This document shows, in pieces, positions 48,825-58,754 of a stretch of 64,000 nt of DNA. The position numbers and the translations under genes were made by a program. How positions within the stretch are numbered: the stretch's first letter is position 1; each line of letters begins with the position of its first letter. A model generated the notes under the pieces. That model made no database searches, was not told the origin of the DNA, and saw only the letters and a program-made list of their open reading frames with translations. The stretch spans positions 124,001-188,000 of the forward strand of contig JACRNB010000010.1 of NCBI GenBank assembly GCA_016219425.1, given 5' to 3'. This DNA comes from Betaproteobacteria bacterium. GTDB lineage: Bacteria > Pseudomonadota > Gammaproteobacteria > Burkholderiales > Thiobacillaceae.

Positions 48825-49874
48825 TCATCGCGCCAATTCCTTCACCGCGGCGGCGACCTGCGCCGTCGCATCCGGTTTCGCCAAGGCCCTGGCCTTTTCG
48901 GCGCGCGCCGACAGTTCCGCGCGCGTGAGCCCGCCGATCCAGTGCGCCAGGGATTGCGCGTTCAGTTCCTGTTGCGGCATCCGCCAGCCCGCGCCCTGGT
49001 CCGCGAGAAAGCGCGCGTTGGCGCTCTGGTGGTCGTCCACGGCAAAGGGGAAGGGCACGAACAGGGCGGCGGAACCGCTGGCGGCCACCTCCGCCACGGT
49101 GAGCGCCCCGGCGCGGCAGATCACCACATCGGCCCAGGCGTAGGCGGCGGCCATGTCGTCGATGAAGCTCAGGCATTCCGCCTCCACCCCGGCGCGGTCG
49201 TAGTTCGCGCGCAGGGCGTCCAGGTGTCTTGCGCCGGACTGATGCCGCACCAGCGGGCGCGCGCCGGGGGCGAGCAGGGCCAGGGCGGCGGGTACGCGCT
49301 CGTTCAGCGCCTGCGCGCCCAGGCTGCCGCCCACCACCAGGAGATGCAGCGGGCCGGTACGCCCGGCCAGACGCCCGGCGGGCAGGGCGGCGATCTCGGG
49401 ACGCACGGGGTTGCCCACCCACTCGCCCTTCAGGGCGGCGGGGAAGCCCAGCAGCACCCGATCCGCCAGCCGCGCCAGGATGCGGTTGGAGAGGCCGGGG
49501 ATGGCGTTCTGTTCGTGCAGCGCCAGGGGCTTGTTCAGCAGGCTGGCCATCATGCCGCCGGGGAAGGAGACGTAGCCGCCCAGGCCCAGGGCCACGTCGG
49601 GCCGTTCGCGGAAGATGACGCGCGCGGCCTGCCAGAAGGCCACCAGGAGGTTGAACGGCAGCAGGAGCTTGGTGACAAGGCCCTTGCCGCGCACCCCGGC
49701 GACCCGCACCCAGGCCATGTCGAACCCCTTTTCCACGGCGATGCGCGCCTCCATCCCCGCCCGCGTGCCCAGCCACACCACGCGCCAGCCGTCGGCGCGC
49801 AGGCTTTCCGCCACCGCCAGGGCGGGCATGACGTGGCCGCCGGTGCCGCCGGCCATGATGAGGACGGTGCTCAT
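48825..49874 (-). CDS. murG: Lipid II synthase MurG
   Basis: This 349-residue GT-B glycosyltransferase adds GlcNAc to lipid I. It has the N-terminal loop [42 protein letters not shown] and [12 protein letters not shown]. It starts 12 bp after a REP-like repeat, with AGGGGG as ribosome site, and is not coupled to ftsW. Confidence 0.96.
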   Translation of the reverse strand: MSTVLIMAGGTGGHVMPALAVAESLRADGWRVVWLGTRAGMEARIAVEKGFDMAWVRVAGVRGKGLVTKLLLPFNLLVAFWQAARVIFRERPDVALGLGGYVSFPGGMMASLLNKPLALHEQNAIPGLSNRILARLADRVLLGFPAALKGEWVGNPVRPEIAALPAGRLAGRTGPLHLLVVGGSLGAQALNERVPAALALLAPGARPLVRHQSGARHLDALRANYDRAGVEAECLSFIDDMAAAYAWADVVICRAGALTVAEVAASGSAALFVPFPFAVDDHQSANARFLADQGAGWRMPQQELNAQSLAHWIGGLTRAELSARAEKARALAKPDATAQVAAAVKELAR

Positions 49875-49886
49875 GCCCCGCCCCCT

Positions 49887-49946
49887 GTAGCGCCGGCATC
49901 CTTGCCGGCTCTTTTCGGTGAACTTGCCGGCAGGGATGCCGGCGCT
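49887..49946. repeat. REP-like repeat pair between ftsW and murG
   Basis: GTAGCGCCGGCATCC followed by TTGCCGGC (49887-49909) faces an inverse copy GCCGGCAGGGATGCCGGCGCT (49926-49946). Each arm is itself palindromic, giving a two-hairpin or one-long-hairpin element. It matches the single copy at 8818 and the decayed pair at 56670. Confidence 0.82.
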
Positions 49947-49959
49947 GCCAAAACCGCCG

Positions 49960-50104
49960 TCATGCCCGTTTCCCCTTCATCAGGCAGCGGTTTTGGCTCC
50001 GGCCCGCCGCTGCGCGGCTTAACTTGCTGCGCAAGTTAGCCTGCACCGAAACCGCTGCCGCGAGCGTCCTCATGCCCGTTTCCCCTTCATCAGGCAGCGG
50101 TTTT
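49960..50104. repeat. 35-bp duplication of the ftsW 3' end flanking a palindromic insert
   Basis: The 35 bp at 50070-50104, which encode the last residues and stop of FtsW, occur again unchanged at 49960-49994. Between them lie GGCTTAACTTGC-TGC-GCAAGTTAGCC (50016-50041), a near-perfect palindrome, and CCGAAACCGCTGCC (50046-50059), which is inverse to GGCAGCGGTTTTGG (49983-49996) with one mismatch. The spacer between copies is 75 bp. Confidence 0.85.
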
Positions 50105-51230
50105 CAAAATCGATCCGCAGCAGTACGGCGATGGCGAGACAGTTGGCGACGATGCCGGAGCCGCCGTAGCTCATCAGCGGCAGGGTCAGCCCCTTGGTGG
50201 GCAGCAGGCCCAGGTTCACGCCCATGTTGATGAAGGCCTGGAAACCGAGCCAGACGCCCACGCCCTGCGCCACCAGGGCGGCGTAGTTGCGGTCCATGCG
50301 GCTGGCTTGCCAGCCCACCGAGAAGGCGCGCCAGGCCAGCCACGCGAACAGGCCGATCACGGCGAGGACGCCGATCAGGCCCAGTTCCTCGCCGATCACC
50401 GCGAGCAGGAAGTCGGTGTAGGCCTCGGGCAGGTAGAACAGCTTTTCGACGCTGTCGCCCAGCCCCACGCCCAGGGTCTCGCCGCGGCCCAGGGCGATCA
50501 GCGCATGGGTGAGCTGGTAGCCCTTGCCGTAGGGGTCGTCCCAGGGGTTGAGGTAGCCGGTGACGCGCGCCAGTCGATACGGCGACAGCACCACCAGGAG
50601 CACGAAGCCCACCGCCAGCATCGCGATCAGGCCCACGAACAGGCGCGCATCCAGCCCGCCCAGGAACAGGATGGCGAGGGCGATGGTGACGATGACCACG
50701 AAGGCGCCGAAGTCCGGCTCCATCAGCAACAGCCCGCCCAGGCCCAGCATCACCAGGAACATGGGCAGGAAGCCCTTGGTGAAGCTCTTCATGTCCGCCG
50801 CCTTGCGCACCGCGTAGTCGGCGGCGTAGAGGATGGTGGCGAACTTCATCAATTCGGAGGGCTGGAAGTTGCCCAGCGGACCCAGGGGAATCCAGCGCCG
50901 GCTGCCGTACACGTCCTTGCCGATGAAGGGGAGGAGCACCAGGATCAGGCACACGGCGGTGGCGACAAAAAGTACAGGCGCGAGCTTCTGCCAGGCGGCG
51001 CTGGGGAGCTGGAAGGCGGCATACCCCGCGCCCAGGCCGATCACCAGATACATGGCGTGGCGCAGCAGGTAGAACGAACCCTGATGCGAGGCGGACTTGG
51101 CCTCGGCGATGGTGACGGAGGCGGAATAGACCATGACCAGGCCGATCACCAGCAGCCCCAGGGCGGCGAAGACCAGGCCGAAGTCGTAGGGCGCCAGGGC
51201 GGTGCGGCGCAGGGCGGCGTTATGGAACAT
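50070..51230 (-). CDS. ftsW: Lipid II polymerase FtsW
   Basis: This 386-residue SEDS-family glycosyltransferase has about ten membrane helices. Typical stretches are GLVMVYSASVTIAEAK, GNFQPSELMKFATILY, LLMEPDFGAFVVI, AVIGEELGLIGVL and MSYGGSGIVANCLAIA. It works with FtsI in septal wall synthesis. Its start overlaps the murD end by 11 bp. Its last 11 codons are duplicated just downstream. Confidence 0.96.
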   Translation of the reverse strand: MFHNAALRRTALAPYDFGLVFAALGLLVIGLVMVYSASVTIAEAKSASHQGSFYLLRHAMYLVIGLGAGYAAFQLPSAAWQKLAPVLFVATAVCLILVLLPFIGKDVYGSRRWIPLGPLGNFQPSELMKFATILYAADYAVRKAADMKSFTKGFLPMFLVMLGLGGLLLMEPDFGAFVVIVTIALAILFLGGLDARLFVGLIAMLAVGFVLLVVLSPYRLARVTGYLNPWDDPYGKGYQLTHALIALGRGETLGVGLGDSVEKLFYLPEAYTDFLLAVIGEELGLIGVLAVIGLFAWLAWRAFSVGWQASRMDRNYAALVAQGVGVWLGFQAFINMGVNLGLLPTKGLTLPLMSYGGSGIVANCLAIAVLLRIDFENRCLMKGKRA

Positions 51231-52773
51231 CGCGCCCCCGGCGTCGTTCTTCCTCGGCGTGACGCCGGTCCTTGTTCATGCGCCGCTCGCCGCCATGCGC
51301 CGCCAGCACCTTCACCGCGGCGATGAACACCTCGGCGCGGTGCGCGTAGTTGCGGAACATGTCAAAACTGGCGCAGGCCGGCGACATGAGGATCACATCC
51401 CCCGGCTGCGACGCCTCGTAGGCGCGCCAGACCGCCTGCTCCATGCTTTCTTCGCGCAGCACCGGGCAGGCCCCGGCGATGGCGGCCTCGATCCGGGGTC
51501 CGTCGCGCCCGATCTGGACCACGGCGCGGGCGTTCTTCACCGCCTCGCGCAGGGGCGTGAAGTCCTGGCCCTTGCCGTCGCCGCCCGCGATCAGCACCAC
51601 CGGGCGGGCAAAGCCCAGGAGTGCGGCCACCGTCGCGCCCACGTTGGTGCCCTTGGAATCGTCAAAGAAGGTGCGGCCATGCACCTCATCCACCGGCTCG
51701 ACCCGGTGCGGAAGGCCGCGGAAGCTGGCCAGCCCCGGCAGCAGGCGCGCCAGGGGGATGCCGATGGCCTGGCACAGGGCCAGGGCGGCCAGGACGTTGG
51801 CGGCGTTGTGCAGGCCGGCGATGGGGAGCTGGTCCACCGCGTACAGCGGTTTGTCGCCCAGGGCGAGCCAGACGCCGCCCTGGTGCGGGAGCAGACCAAA
51901 AGCGCCCTCCCCCCCCGGGGGAGGGTTGGGGTGAGGGAGCAACGCTTGAGAAGCCGCCACCGCTGAAGCTGCTCCCTCATCCCCGGCCCTTCCCCCGGCG
52001 GGGGAAGGGGGCAAACCAAAGGTCGTCACCGTCCGCCCCGGCAGGGCCATGGCCCTCACCACCGGGTCGTCCCGGTTCAGAATCTGCGCCCCGTTCCCGG
52101 CGAACACGCGGGCCTTGGCGGCGATGTAGCCCGCCATGCCGTCGTAGCGGTCGAGGTGGTCTTCGCTGACGTTGAGCACGGTGGCCGCATCGGCGTGCAG
52201 GCTGTGCGTGGTTTCGAGCTGGAAGCTGGACAGTTCCAGCACCCACACATCGGGGTCGCCGCCTGCGGTCTCGCGGTTGTCCAGGGCGTCCAGCACCGGC
52301 AGGCCGATGTTGCCCGCCATCACCGCATCGAAGCCCGCCGCCGCGCACAGGTGATGGGCGAGGCTGGTCACCGTGCTTTTTCCGTTCGAGCCGGTGATGG
52401 CGATGACCTTGGCGCCGGAACCGGCGATGGCGCGCGCGAACAGTTCCACGTCGCCGACGATGTCCTTGCCCTGGGCCTGCGCCGCCTGGATCTCGGGGGT
52501 GGCGACCGGTACGCCTGGGCTGACCACGATCAGGTCGGCCCAGGCGAAATCGTCGGCGTTGAAGCCGCCCAGGGTCAGTTGCACCTCGGGGAAGGCCTCG
52601 GAGAGGTGTTGCGCGTGGGGCGGCGCGGCGCGGGTGTCGGTGGCGCGCACCTGGGCGTCGTGCTCGATCAGCCAACGCACGCAGGACGCGCCGGTATCGC
52701 CCAGACCCACGACCAGGGCGCGACGGCCTTGTTGCGAGTGGGGGGAGAGGGGCTGGGCGTGTTGCGCGTTCAT
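51220..52773 (-). CDS. murD: UDP-N-acetylmuramoylalanine--D-glutamate ligase with an inserted segment
   Basis: This Mur ligase adds D-Glu. It has [15 protein letters not shown], the P-loop [28 protein letters not shown] and [11 protein letters not shown]. At 517 residues it is longer than the usual 440-470. A low-complexity 40-residue segment (containing [16 protein letters not shown]) lies after VTTFGL near residue 252 and comes from a repeat insertion; the frame is kept. It overlaps mraY and ftsW. Confidence 0.95.
   Translation of the reverse strand: MNAQHAQPLSPHSQQGRRALVVGLGDTGASCVRWLIEHDAQVRATDTRAAPPHAQHLSEAFPEVQLTLGGFNADDFAWADLIVVSPGVPVATPEIQAAQAQGKDIVGDVELFARAIAGSGAKVIAITGSNGKSTVTSLAHHLCAAAGFDAVMAGNIGLPVLDALDNRETAGGDPDVWVLELSSFQLETTHSLHADAATVLNVSEDHLDRYDGMAGYIAAKARVFAGNGAQILNRDDPVVRAMALPGRTVTTFGLPPSPAGGRAGDEGAASAVAASQALLPHPNPPPGGEGAFGLLPHQGGVWLALGDKPLYAVDQLPIAGLHNAANVLAALALCQAIGIPLARLLPGLASFRGLPHRVEPVDEVHGRTFFDDSKGTNVGATVAALLGFARPVVLIAGGDGKGQDFTPLREAVKNARAVVQIGRDGPRIEAAIAGACPVLREESMEQAVWRAYEASQPGDVILMSPACASFDMFRNYAHRAEVFIAAVKVLAAHGGERRMNKDRRHAEEERRRGRDVP
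51895..52020. repeat. 120-bp palindromic repeat inserted in frame within murD
   Basis: Two GC-rich hairpin arms, 51905-51940 (CCCTCC...GTGAGGGAGC) and 51971-52011 (GCTCCCTCA...GGGGAAGGGGG), are roughly inverse to each other. ACCAAA flanks them as a direct repeat (51895-51900 and 52015-52020). Removing 51901-52020 restores an uninterrupted MurD reading [19 protein letters not shown]. The length, 120 bp, is 40 codons. Confidence 0.83.
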
Positions 52774-53855
52774 CTCAGCTTCAACGTGGAAAGGCCGATC
52801 AGCACCAGCATCATGCTGATGATCCAGAAGCGGACGACCACCTGGGTCTCCTTCCAGCCCTTCTTCTCGAAGTGGTGGTGGATGGGGGCCATGAGGAACA
52901 CGCGCTTGCCGCGCAGCTTGAACGAGCCCACCTGCACCATGACCGAGACGGTCTCGGCCACGAACAGGCCGCCCATGATGAACAGCACGATCTCCTGACG
53001 CACGATCACCGCGACCACGCCCAGGGCTGCGCCCAGGGCCAGCGCGCCGACGTCGCCCATGAACACTTCGGCGGGGTAGGCGTTGAACCAGAGGAAGGCC
53101 AGCCCCGCGCCCACCAGGGCGGCGCAGAACACCACCAGTTCGCCCGCGCCGGGGATGTGCGGCACGCCCAGGTACTTGGAGAACACGGCGTGGCCGGCGA
53201 CGTAGGCGAAGATGGCGAGCGCGCCCGCCACCATCACGGTGGGCAGGATGGCGAGCCCGTCCGCGCCGTCGGTGAGGTTGACCGCGTTGCTGGAGCCGAC
53301 GATGACGAAGTAGGCCAGCAGCACGAAGCCCGCCGCTCCCAGGGGCATGACGATGTTCTTGAAGAAGGGCACGATCAATTCAGTCTGCGCCGGCAGGTGT
53401 GCGGACCAGGCCAGCCAGCCGGCAATGCCGAGGGCGATGACGGATTGCCAGAAATACTTCCAGCGCGAGGCGAGGCCCTTGGGGTTCTTCTCCACCACCT
53501 TGCGCCAGTCATCCACCCAGCCGATGGCGCCGAAGCCCACCAGGGTGAAGAGGGCGATCCAGACATATTGATTAGTGAGGTCGCCCCACAGCAGGGTGGT
53601 GATAGCCACGGCGGAGAGGATCAATGCGCCGCCCATGGTAGGGGTGCCGGCCTTGACCAGATGGGTCTGGGGGCCGTCGTCGCGGATCGGCTGGCCGACC
53701 TTGAGGCTGGTCAGCTTGCGGATCATCCAGGGGCCGACCAGGAACGAGATGAGCAGGGCGGTGAGCGCCGCCAGCACCGCGCGCAGGGTGATGTAGTTGA
53801 AGACGTTGAACAGGCGGATGTCGTGACCGAGCCACTTGGCGAGCATCAAGAGCAT
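52770..53855 (-). CDS. mraY: Phospho-N-acetylmuramoyl-pentapeptide transferase MraY
   Basis: This 361-residue integral membrane enzyme makes lipid I. It has ten helices and the family motifs [20 protein letters not shown] and [16 protein letters not shown] 53855 has GGAGGG 8 bp upstream and overlaps the end of murF; the longer open frame to 54545 is inside murF. Confidence 0.97.
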   Translation of the reverse strand: MLLMLAKWLGHDIRLFNVFNYITLRAVLAALTALLISFLVGPWMIRKLTSLKVGQPIRDDGPQTHLVKAGTPTMGGALILSAVAITTLLWGDLTNQYVWIALFTLVGFGAIGWVDDWRKVVEKNPKGLASRWKYFWQSVIALGIAGWLAWSAHLPAQTELIVPFFKNIVMPLGAAGFVLLAYFVIVGSSNAVNLTDGADGLAILPTVMVAGALAIFAYVAGHAVFSKYLGVPHIPGAGELVVFCAALVGAGLAFLWFNAYPAEVFMGDVGALALGAALGVVAVIVRQEIVLFIMGGLFVAETVSVMVQVGSFKLRGKRVFLMAPIHHHFEKKGWKETQVVVRFWIISMMLVLIGLSTLKLR

Positions 53856-55225
53856 TTGTGTCCCTCCTGGAACGCCTTCACCACCCGGTCCATTTGCATG
53901 AAGCGGGAGCCCTTCACCAGCACGGTGACCTCCGGTTCCAGGGCGGTTTCGATCTCTGCCAGCAACTCTTCGATGCGCTCGAAGTGCATGGCCCCGGCGC
54001 CGAAGGCCTGCGCCGTGTGCAGGGTCAATTCGCCCAGGCAGAGCAGGCGGTTGATGCCGGCGGCCTGCGCGCGCTCGCCCATCTCGCGGTGCAGTTGCGG
54101 GGCGTCCGGCCCCAGTTCGCCCATGTCGCCCAGGACCAGGATGCGCAGGCCGGGACGTTCGCCCAGCACCTGGATGGCGGCGGCGACGGAGTCCGGGTTG
54201 GCGTTGTAGGTGTCGTCGATCAGGGTCGCGCCCAGGATGCAGGCGTGGGTTTGCAGCCGTCCCTTGACCCCGCTGAAGGCGGCCAGCCCGGTGGCGATGG
54301 CCGCCGGGTCGATCCCCAGCGCCAGGGCGGCGGCGGCGGCGGCGGCGGCGTTGGCGAGGTTGTGCTCGCCCGGCACTTGCAGGGTGGTCTCGATCGCGCC
54401 GAAGGGGGTTTGCAGGCGCAGTTCGGTGACGCCGGTGTTGAGCTGCCAGCTCACCAGGGTGTCGTCCAGGCTCTGCACCCGCACGTCGGCATGGCGGTTG
54501 AAGCCGAAGCTCATCGTCTCGCGTTCGGCATTGAGCCGCCGCCACGTCTCGGCATGGGGGTCGTCGGCATTGATCAGCGCCACGCCGCCCTCCTTGAGGC
54601 CGGCGTAGATCTCGCCCTTGGCGCGCGCCACCGCTTCGACGCTGCCCAGCCCCGCCAGATGCGCGCGCAGGGCGTTGTTGACCAGGGCCACGTCGGGGCG
54701 CGCGATCTGGGTCAGGTAGGTCAGTTCGCCCGGATGGTTCATGCCCATCTCGATCACGCCGTAACGGTGCGCTCGGGTCAGGCCCAGCAGGGTCAGGGGC
54801 ATGCCGATGTCGTTGTTGAGGTTGCCTGCGGTGGCGAGCACCGCCGCGTCACCCGCATGGGCGCGGCAGATCGAAGCCAGCATCTCCTTCACCGTGGTCT
54901 TGCCGTTGCTGCCGGTGATGGCGGCCAACTGCGCCGGCATGCGGGTGCGATGCCAGGCGGCGAGTTGTCCCAGGGCGGCGTGGGCGTTCTCGACCACGAG
55001 CGCAGGGGCGATCTGGAGTTCCGCAGCCGCTTCGACCATGACCGCCGCCGCGCCCGCCTCCAGGGCGCGGGCGGCGAAGGCGTGGCCGTCGAAGTTCGGT
55101 CCCTTGAGGGCGACGAACAGCGCGCCCCGTTTGAGGCTGCGGGTGTCGGTGGAGACCGAGCTGATCTCGACGTCCGGCCCGACCGCCGAGGCGTTCAGGG
55201 CGCGCGCCGCTTCATGCAGCCACAT
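53846..55225 (-). CDS. murF: UDP-N-acetylmuramoyl-tripeptide--D-alanyl-D-alanine ligase
   Basis: This 459-residue Mur ligase adds D-Ala-D-Ala. It has [18 protein letters not shown], the P-loop [34 protein letters not shown] and [11 protein letters not shown]. An eight-alanine run in the central domain is encoded by a perfect triplet repeat. It overlaps murE by 14 bp. Confidence 0.96.
   Translation of the reverse strand: MWLHEAARALNASAVGPDVEISSVSTDTRSLKRGALFVALKGPNFDGHAFAARALEAGAAAVMVEAAAELQIAPALVVENAHAALGQLAAWHRTRMPAQLAAITGSNGKTTVKEMLASICRAHAGDAAVLATAGNLNNDIGMPLTLLGLTRAHRYGVIEMGMNHPGELTYLTQIARPDVALVNNALRAHLAGLGSVEAVARAKGEIYAGLKEGGVALINADDPHAETWRRLNAERETMSFGFNRHADVRVQSLDDTLVSWQLNTGVTELRLQTPFGAIETTLQVPGEHNLANAAAAAAAALALGIDPAAIATGLAAFSGVKGRLQTHACILGATLIDDTYNANPDSVAAAIQVLGERPGLRILVLGDMGELGPDAPQLHREMGERAQAAGINRLLCLGELTLHTAQAFGAGAMHFERIEELLAEIETALEPEVTVLVKGSRFMQMDRVVKAFQEGHKCS
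54326..54349. repeat. Triplet repeat (GGC)8 within murF
   Basis: Eight uninterrupted GGC units (GCC on the coding strand) encode a run of alanines after GEHNLAN. Unit changes would alter the Ala run without breaking the frame. Confidence 0.85.
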
Positions 55226-56657
55226 GTTGAATCTCCCAGTGTTGGAGCGCTTCCTGCGCTTCGTGAAGGTCGGAGAACGGACGCTTTACGCCCTGGATCT
55301 CCTGGTAGTCCTCGTGTCCCTTGCCGGCGAGCACGACGATGTCTTGCGCGCCTGCGCCGAGGATGGCGCTGCGGATGGCCTCGCGCCGATCCAGGATCAC
55401 GCTCTGCCCGGCGGGCATGCCGGCGAGGATGGCCTGCACGATGCGGGCGGGGTCTTCCTGGCGCGGGTTGTCGCTGGTGACGATGGCGAGGTCGGCCTGC
55501 GCCGCTACCGCCGCGCCCATGAGCGGGCGCTTGCCGGCGTCGCGTCCGCCGCCGCAGCCGAATACGCAGATCAGGCGGCCTTCGGTGAGGGGCTTCAGGG
55601 CCGCCAGCACCTTGTCCAGCGCGTCCGGGGTGTGGGCGAAATCGACGATGACGGCGGGGGCGCGGTCGAAGCCTTCCACCCGCTGCATGCGTCCGGCCAC
55701 GGCGCGCACCTGTTCCAGCGCGGCGATGGCGTCGGCCATCGGCACGTCGGCGGCGAGCAGCGCGCCCAGGGCGGCGAGCAGGTTGTAGGCGTTGAACTCG
55801 CCCAGCAGGGGGCTGGCGAGCAGGCCGTCGCCCCAGGGGGAATGGATCTCCAGGCGCAGGCCCAGGCGGTCGGCCTGCATCGTTGCGCGCAGGTCGCCGT
55901 TGTGCAGGCCGTAACCGATCACGCGGGGGCCTTGCACCTGCCGGATCAGGGTCGCGCCGAATTCATCGTCCGCGTTGAGCACGGCGGCCTTGAGGTCGGG
56001 CCAGTGGAACAGGCGCGCCTTGGCGGCGGCGTAGGCCTCCATGCTGCCGTGGTAGTCGAGGTGGTCGCGCGAGAGGTTGGTGAGCACGGCGACGTCGAAC
56101 GCGACGCCTGCCGCCCGGCCCTGGTCGAGGCCGTGTGAGGAGACCTCCATGGCCGCGCCTGCGGCGCCCGCAGCACGGTAGTGCGCGAGCAGGGCTTGCA
56201 GGCTCACGGCGTCCGGGGTGGTGTGGGTGGCGGCGCTCATCTCGCCCGGAAAGCCGTTGCCCAGGGTGCCCAGGGCGGCGGTCTTGCGTCCCAGGGCGGT
56301 GAAGGCCTGCGCCAGCCAGTGCGAGACCGAGGTCTTGCCGTTGGTGCCGGTAATGCCGGTCATCCACAGGGCTTGCGAGGGGTGGCCGTACCACTCGGCG
56401 GCAAGGGCGGCGGCGCGGTGTTTGAGGTCCGCTACCGGCAGGTGGGGCGCGCGCCAGGCGCTGTCCCAGACATGGCCTTCCGGCTCCCATGCCACCGCGG
56501 CTGCGCCCGCGTGCAGGGCGGCGGCGATGTGGGCGCGTCCGTCGTGGGCGTCGCCGGGGTAGGCGAGGAATACGTCGCCGGGCTGGATGCGGCGGCTGTC
56601 GGCGCTCATGCCCTGGGCTGTCGGCGCGAGTCGGCGCAGTTCGGCGGCTACGTTCAT
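55212..56657 (-). CDS. murE: UDP-N-acetylmuramoyl-tripeptide synthetase MurE (meso-diaminopimelate type)
   Basis: This 481-residue Mur ligase has SADSRRIQPGDVFLAYPG, the P-loop GITGTNGKTSVSHWLAQ and the substrate motif DNPR (TSDNPRQEDP), which marks use of meso-diaminopimelate. It overlaps murF by 14 bp and is separated from ftsI by a decayed REP-like pair 12 bp upstream of its start; AGGGGG is the likely ribosome site. Confidence 0.96.
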   Translation of the reverse strand: MNVAAELRRLAPTAQGMSADSRRIQPGDVFLAYPGDAHDGRAHIAAALHAGAAAVAWEPEGHVWDSAWRAPHLPVADLKHRAAALAAEWYGHPSQALWMTGITGTNGKTSVSHWLAQAFTALGRKTAALGTLGNGFPGEMSAATHTTPDAVSLQALLAHYRAAGAAGAAMEVSSHGLDQGRAAGVAFDVAVLTNLSRDHLDYHGSMEAYAAAKARLFHWPDLKAAVLNADDEFGATLIRQVQGPRVIGYGLHNGDLRATMQADRLGLRLEIHSPWGDGLLASPLLGEFNAYNLLAALGALLAADVPMADAIAALEQVRAVAGRMQRVEGFDRAPAVIVDFAHTPDALDKVLAALKPLTEGRLICVFGCGGGRDAGKRPLMGAAVAAQADLAIVTSDNPRQEDPARIVQAILAGMPAGQSVILDRREAIRSAILGAGAQDIVVLAGKGHEDYQEIQGVKRPFSDLHEAQEALQHWEIQHVAA

Positions 56658-56669
56658 GCCATGCCCCCT

Positions 56670-56733
56670 GTAGCGCCGACATCCCTGCCGGCAACTCCCG
56701 TCTTCGGGCGGGCCTGCAAACTTGCCGGCGCTA
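56670..56733. repeat. Decayed REP-like pair between ftsI and murE
   Basis: GTAGCGCCGACATCC then CTGCCGGC (56670-56692) is followed by a partial inverse copy TTGCCGGCGCTA (56721-56732). One G-to-A change and loss of the second arm's middle distinguish it from the element at 49887. It lies 12 bp before the murE start codon, the same distance as the element before murG. Confidence 0.75.
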
Positions 56734-56751
56734 TGTACTGCGACCGCCCGC

Positions 56752-58488
56752 TCATACCGCCTCCGGGATCACGGGCGCGCCGCCGGGCGGGGCGCTGTTC
56801 TTGTCGTAGGAGGCGTCGGGCGGGATCGCCATGAAACGCAACGCGCCGCTCATCACCCGCGAGAACACGGGGGCGGCGACCAGACCGCCGTAGTAGTCCT
56901 TGCCGCCCGGCTCGTCGAGCATCACCGCCACCACCAGACGCGGGTTGGATACGGGGGCAAGGCCGACGAAGGAGCTGATGTATTTGGTGGCGTAGGCGCC
57001 GTTGACCAGCTTGCGCGCGGTGCCGGTCTTGCCCGCCACCTGGTAGCCGGCGACGCGGGCATGGGGGGCGGTGCCGCCGTCCTGGGTCACCCGTTCCAGC
57101 ATGCGCAGGACGTCCTTGGCGGTGTCGGGCTTCATCACGCGGACGCCGCTGACGCCGGCATCGCGCCGTAGCGTGGTGAGGGGAGGCATGACGCCTTCGT
57201 TGGCGAAGGCGGTGTAGGCGTGGGCGAGTTGCAGCAGGCTGACCGACATGCCGTGGCCGAAGGCGAGGGTGGCCTTTTCGATGGGTCGCCAGGTGGCGTA
57301 GGGGCGCAGGCGTCCGCTGGCCTCGCCCGGCATGCCGGATTTGGGCGGTGCGCCGATGCCGGCCTGGGTGAGCAGACGCCAGTAGTCCTCGCTCTTCATG
57401 TCCAGGGCGATCTTGGCGACGGCGACGTTGCTGGAGACCTGGAGCGCTTCGGCGATGCTGACCACGCCCTTGGCGTGCACGTCGCGGATCACCTTGTCGC
57501 CCACCAGGAATCCGCCGTTGCCGGTGTCGATGCGGGTCTCCGGCTTGACCACGCCGCTGTCCAGGGCGGCGGCGACCAGCATGGGTTTCATGGTGGAGCC
57601 GGGCTCGAACAGGTCGGTGACGGCGCGGTTGCGCACCCGCGTCGGGTCCAGGGTGGCGCGGCTGTTGGGGTTGTAGCTGGGGGTGTTGACCAGGGCGAGG
57701 ATCTCGCCGGTGCGGGCGTCCAGCACCACCACGGCGCCGGCCTTGGCCTGGTGCTTCACCACGGCGTCGCTGAGTTCGCGGTAGGCGAGGTACTGGATGT
57801 GCTGGTTGATGGAAATGGCGAGATCGCGTCCCGGTTTGGGGGCCTTTACGCGCTCCAGCACTTCCACCACGTTGCCTGGGCGGTCGCGGATCACGCGCTG
57901 CTTGCCCGGGGCGCCCGCGAGCCAGGATTGGTACGAGAGTTCGATGCCTTCGCGCCCCTGGTCATTGATGTCGGTGATGCCGAGGACGTGGGCCATGACG
58001 TCCGCCGCGGGGTAGTAGCGCCGGTACTCGGGGGAAGAGCGCAGGCCGGTGATGCCCAGTGCCTTGACGTCCGCAGCCAGGGGCGGGGGAACCATGCGCT
58101 CCAGGTAGACGAAGCCGCGCGTCTTGTCGTTGATCTGGCGTGTGAGCTGGGCCGGGTCTTTGCCCAGGAGGCGGGCCATGGATTCGATCTGGCCCGGCGT
58201 GGCGTTGGTCTCGCGCGGGTTGATCCACAGGCTTTCCACCGGCGTGCTCACCGCCAGGGGCTCGCCGCGGCGGTCGGTGATGATGCCGCGGTGGGCGGGG
58301 ATGTCGACCACGCGCTGCACCCGTTTTTCGCCCTCTTCATTGAGGAAGTCGTTGTGCCAGGCCTGGAGGTAGACGGCGCGGGTGGCCAGGAAGCCAAAAC
58401 CGGCAAACAGCAGGCCCAGGGCCATGCGCTGACGCCAGCGTTGCAGTTCGTGTTTGTTGTCGCCGAAACGGGCTGCCGGGGCGGTCAT
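56752..58488 (-). CDS. ftsI: Septal transpeptidase FtsI (PBP3)
   Basis: This 578-residue monofunctional class B penicillin-binding protein has one N-terminal helix (about 22-40) and a transpeptidase domain with SxxK in EPGSTMKPML, SxN in SSNVA and KTG in VAGKTGTARK. ATG 58488 overlaps the ftsL stop by 4 bp; the frame open to 58713 lies inside ftsL. Confidence 0.97.
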   Translation of the reverse strand: MTAPAARFGDNKHELQRWRQRMALGLLFAGFGFLATRAVYLQAWHNDFLNEEGEKRVQRVVDIPAHRGIITDRRGEPLAVSTPVESLWINPRETNATPGQIESMARLLGKDPAQLTRQINDKTRGFVYLERMVPPPLAADVKALGITGLRSSPEYRRYYPAADVMAHVLGITDINDQGREGIELSYQSWLAGAPGKQRVIRDRPGNVVEVLERVKAPKPGRDLAISINQHIQYLAYRELSDAVVKHQAKAGAVVVLDARTGEILALVNTPSYNPNSRATLDPTRVRNRAVTDLFEPGSTMKPMLVAAALDSGVVKPETRIDTGNGGFLVGDKVIRDVHAKGVVSIAEALQVSSNVAVAKIALDMKSEDYWRLLTQAGIGAPPKSGMPGEASGRLRPYATWRPIEKATLAFGHGMSVSLLQLAHAYTAFANEGVMPPLTTLRRDAGVSGVRVMKPDTAKDVLRMLERVTQDGGTAPHARVAGYQVAGKTGTARKLVNGAYATKYISSFVGLAPVSNPRLVVAVMLDEPGGKDYYGGLVAAPVFSRVMSGALRFMAIPPDASYDKNSAPPGGAPVIPEAV

Positions 58489-58754
58489 GGTCTGGCCCCC
58501 AGTTTGAGGACGTAGATGCGCCCCTCCGGCTCCGACATCTGTAGGCGGTCGCGCGCCACCTCTTCCACCCGGTTGTGCATCAGCCAGGTGGAGATCTCCA
58601 GTTGCAGACGCCCCCAGTCGGTATCGAATTCCCGCGCACGGGCTTGTTCGGCCTGCAAGGTCATAAACAATTTGCGCGCCTGATGGCGCGCGGAGACGAC
58701 GGCAAGGGCGCACAGGACCAGAAGCCCCAGGAGCAGGAGGTTCAGCTTGACCAT
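58485..58754 (-). CDS. ftsL: Cell division protein FtsL
   Basis: This 89-residue bitopic protein has a helix at about 3-22 ([17 protein letters not shown]) followed by a leucine-zipper-like periplasmic region ([20 protein letters not shown]). It forms the FtsQLB complex. ATG 58754 overlaps rsmH by 13 bp; the longer frame to 58817 is inside rsmH. Confidence 0.93.
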   Translation of the reverse strand: MVKLNLLLLGLLVLCALAVVSARHQARKLFMTLQAEQARAREFDTDWGRLQLEISTWLMHNRVEEVARDRLQMSEPEGRIYVLKLGARP

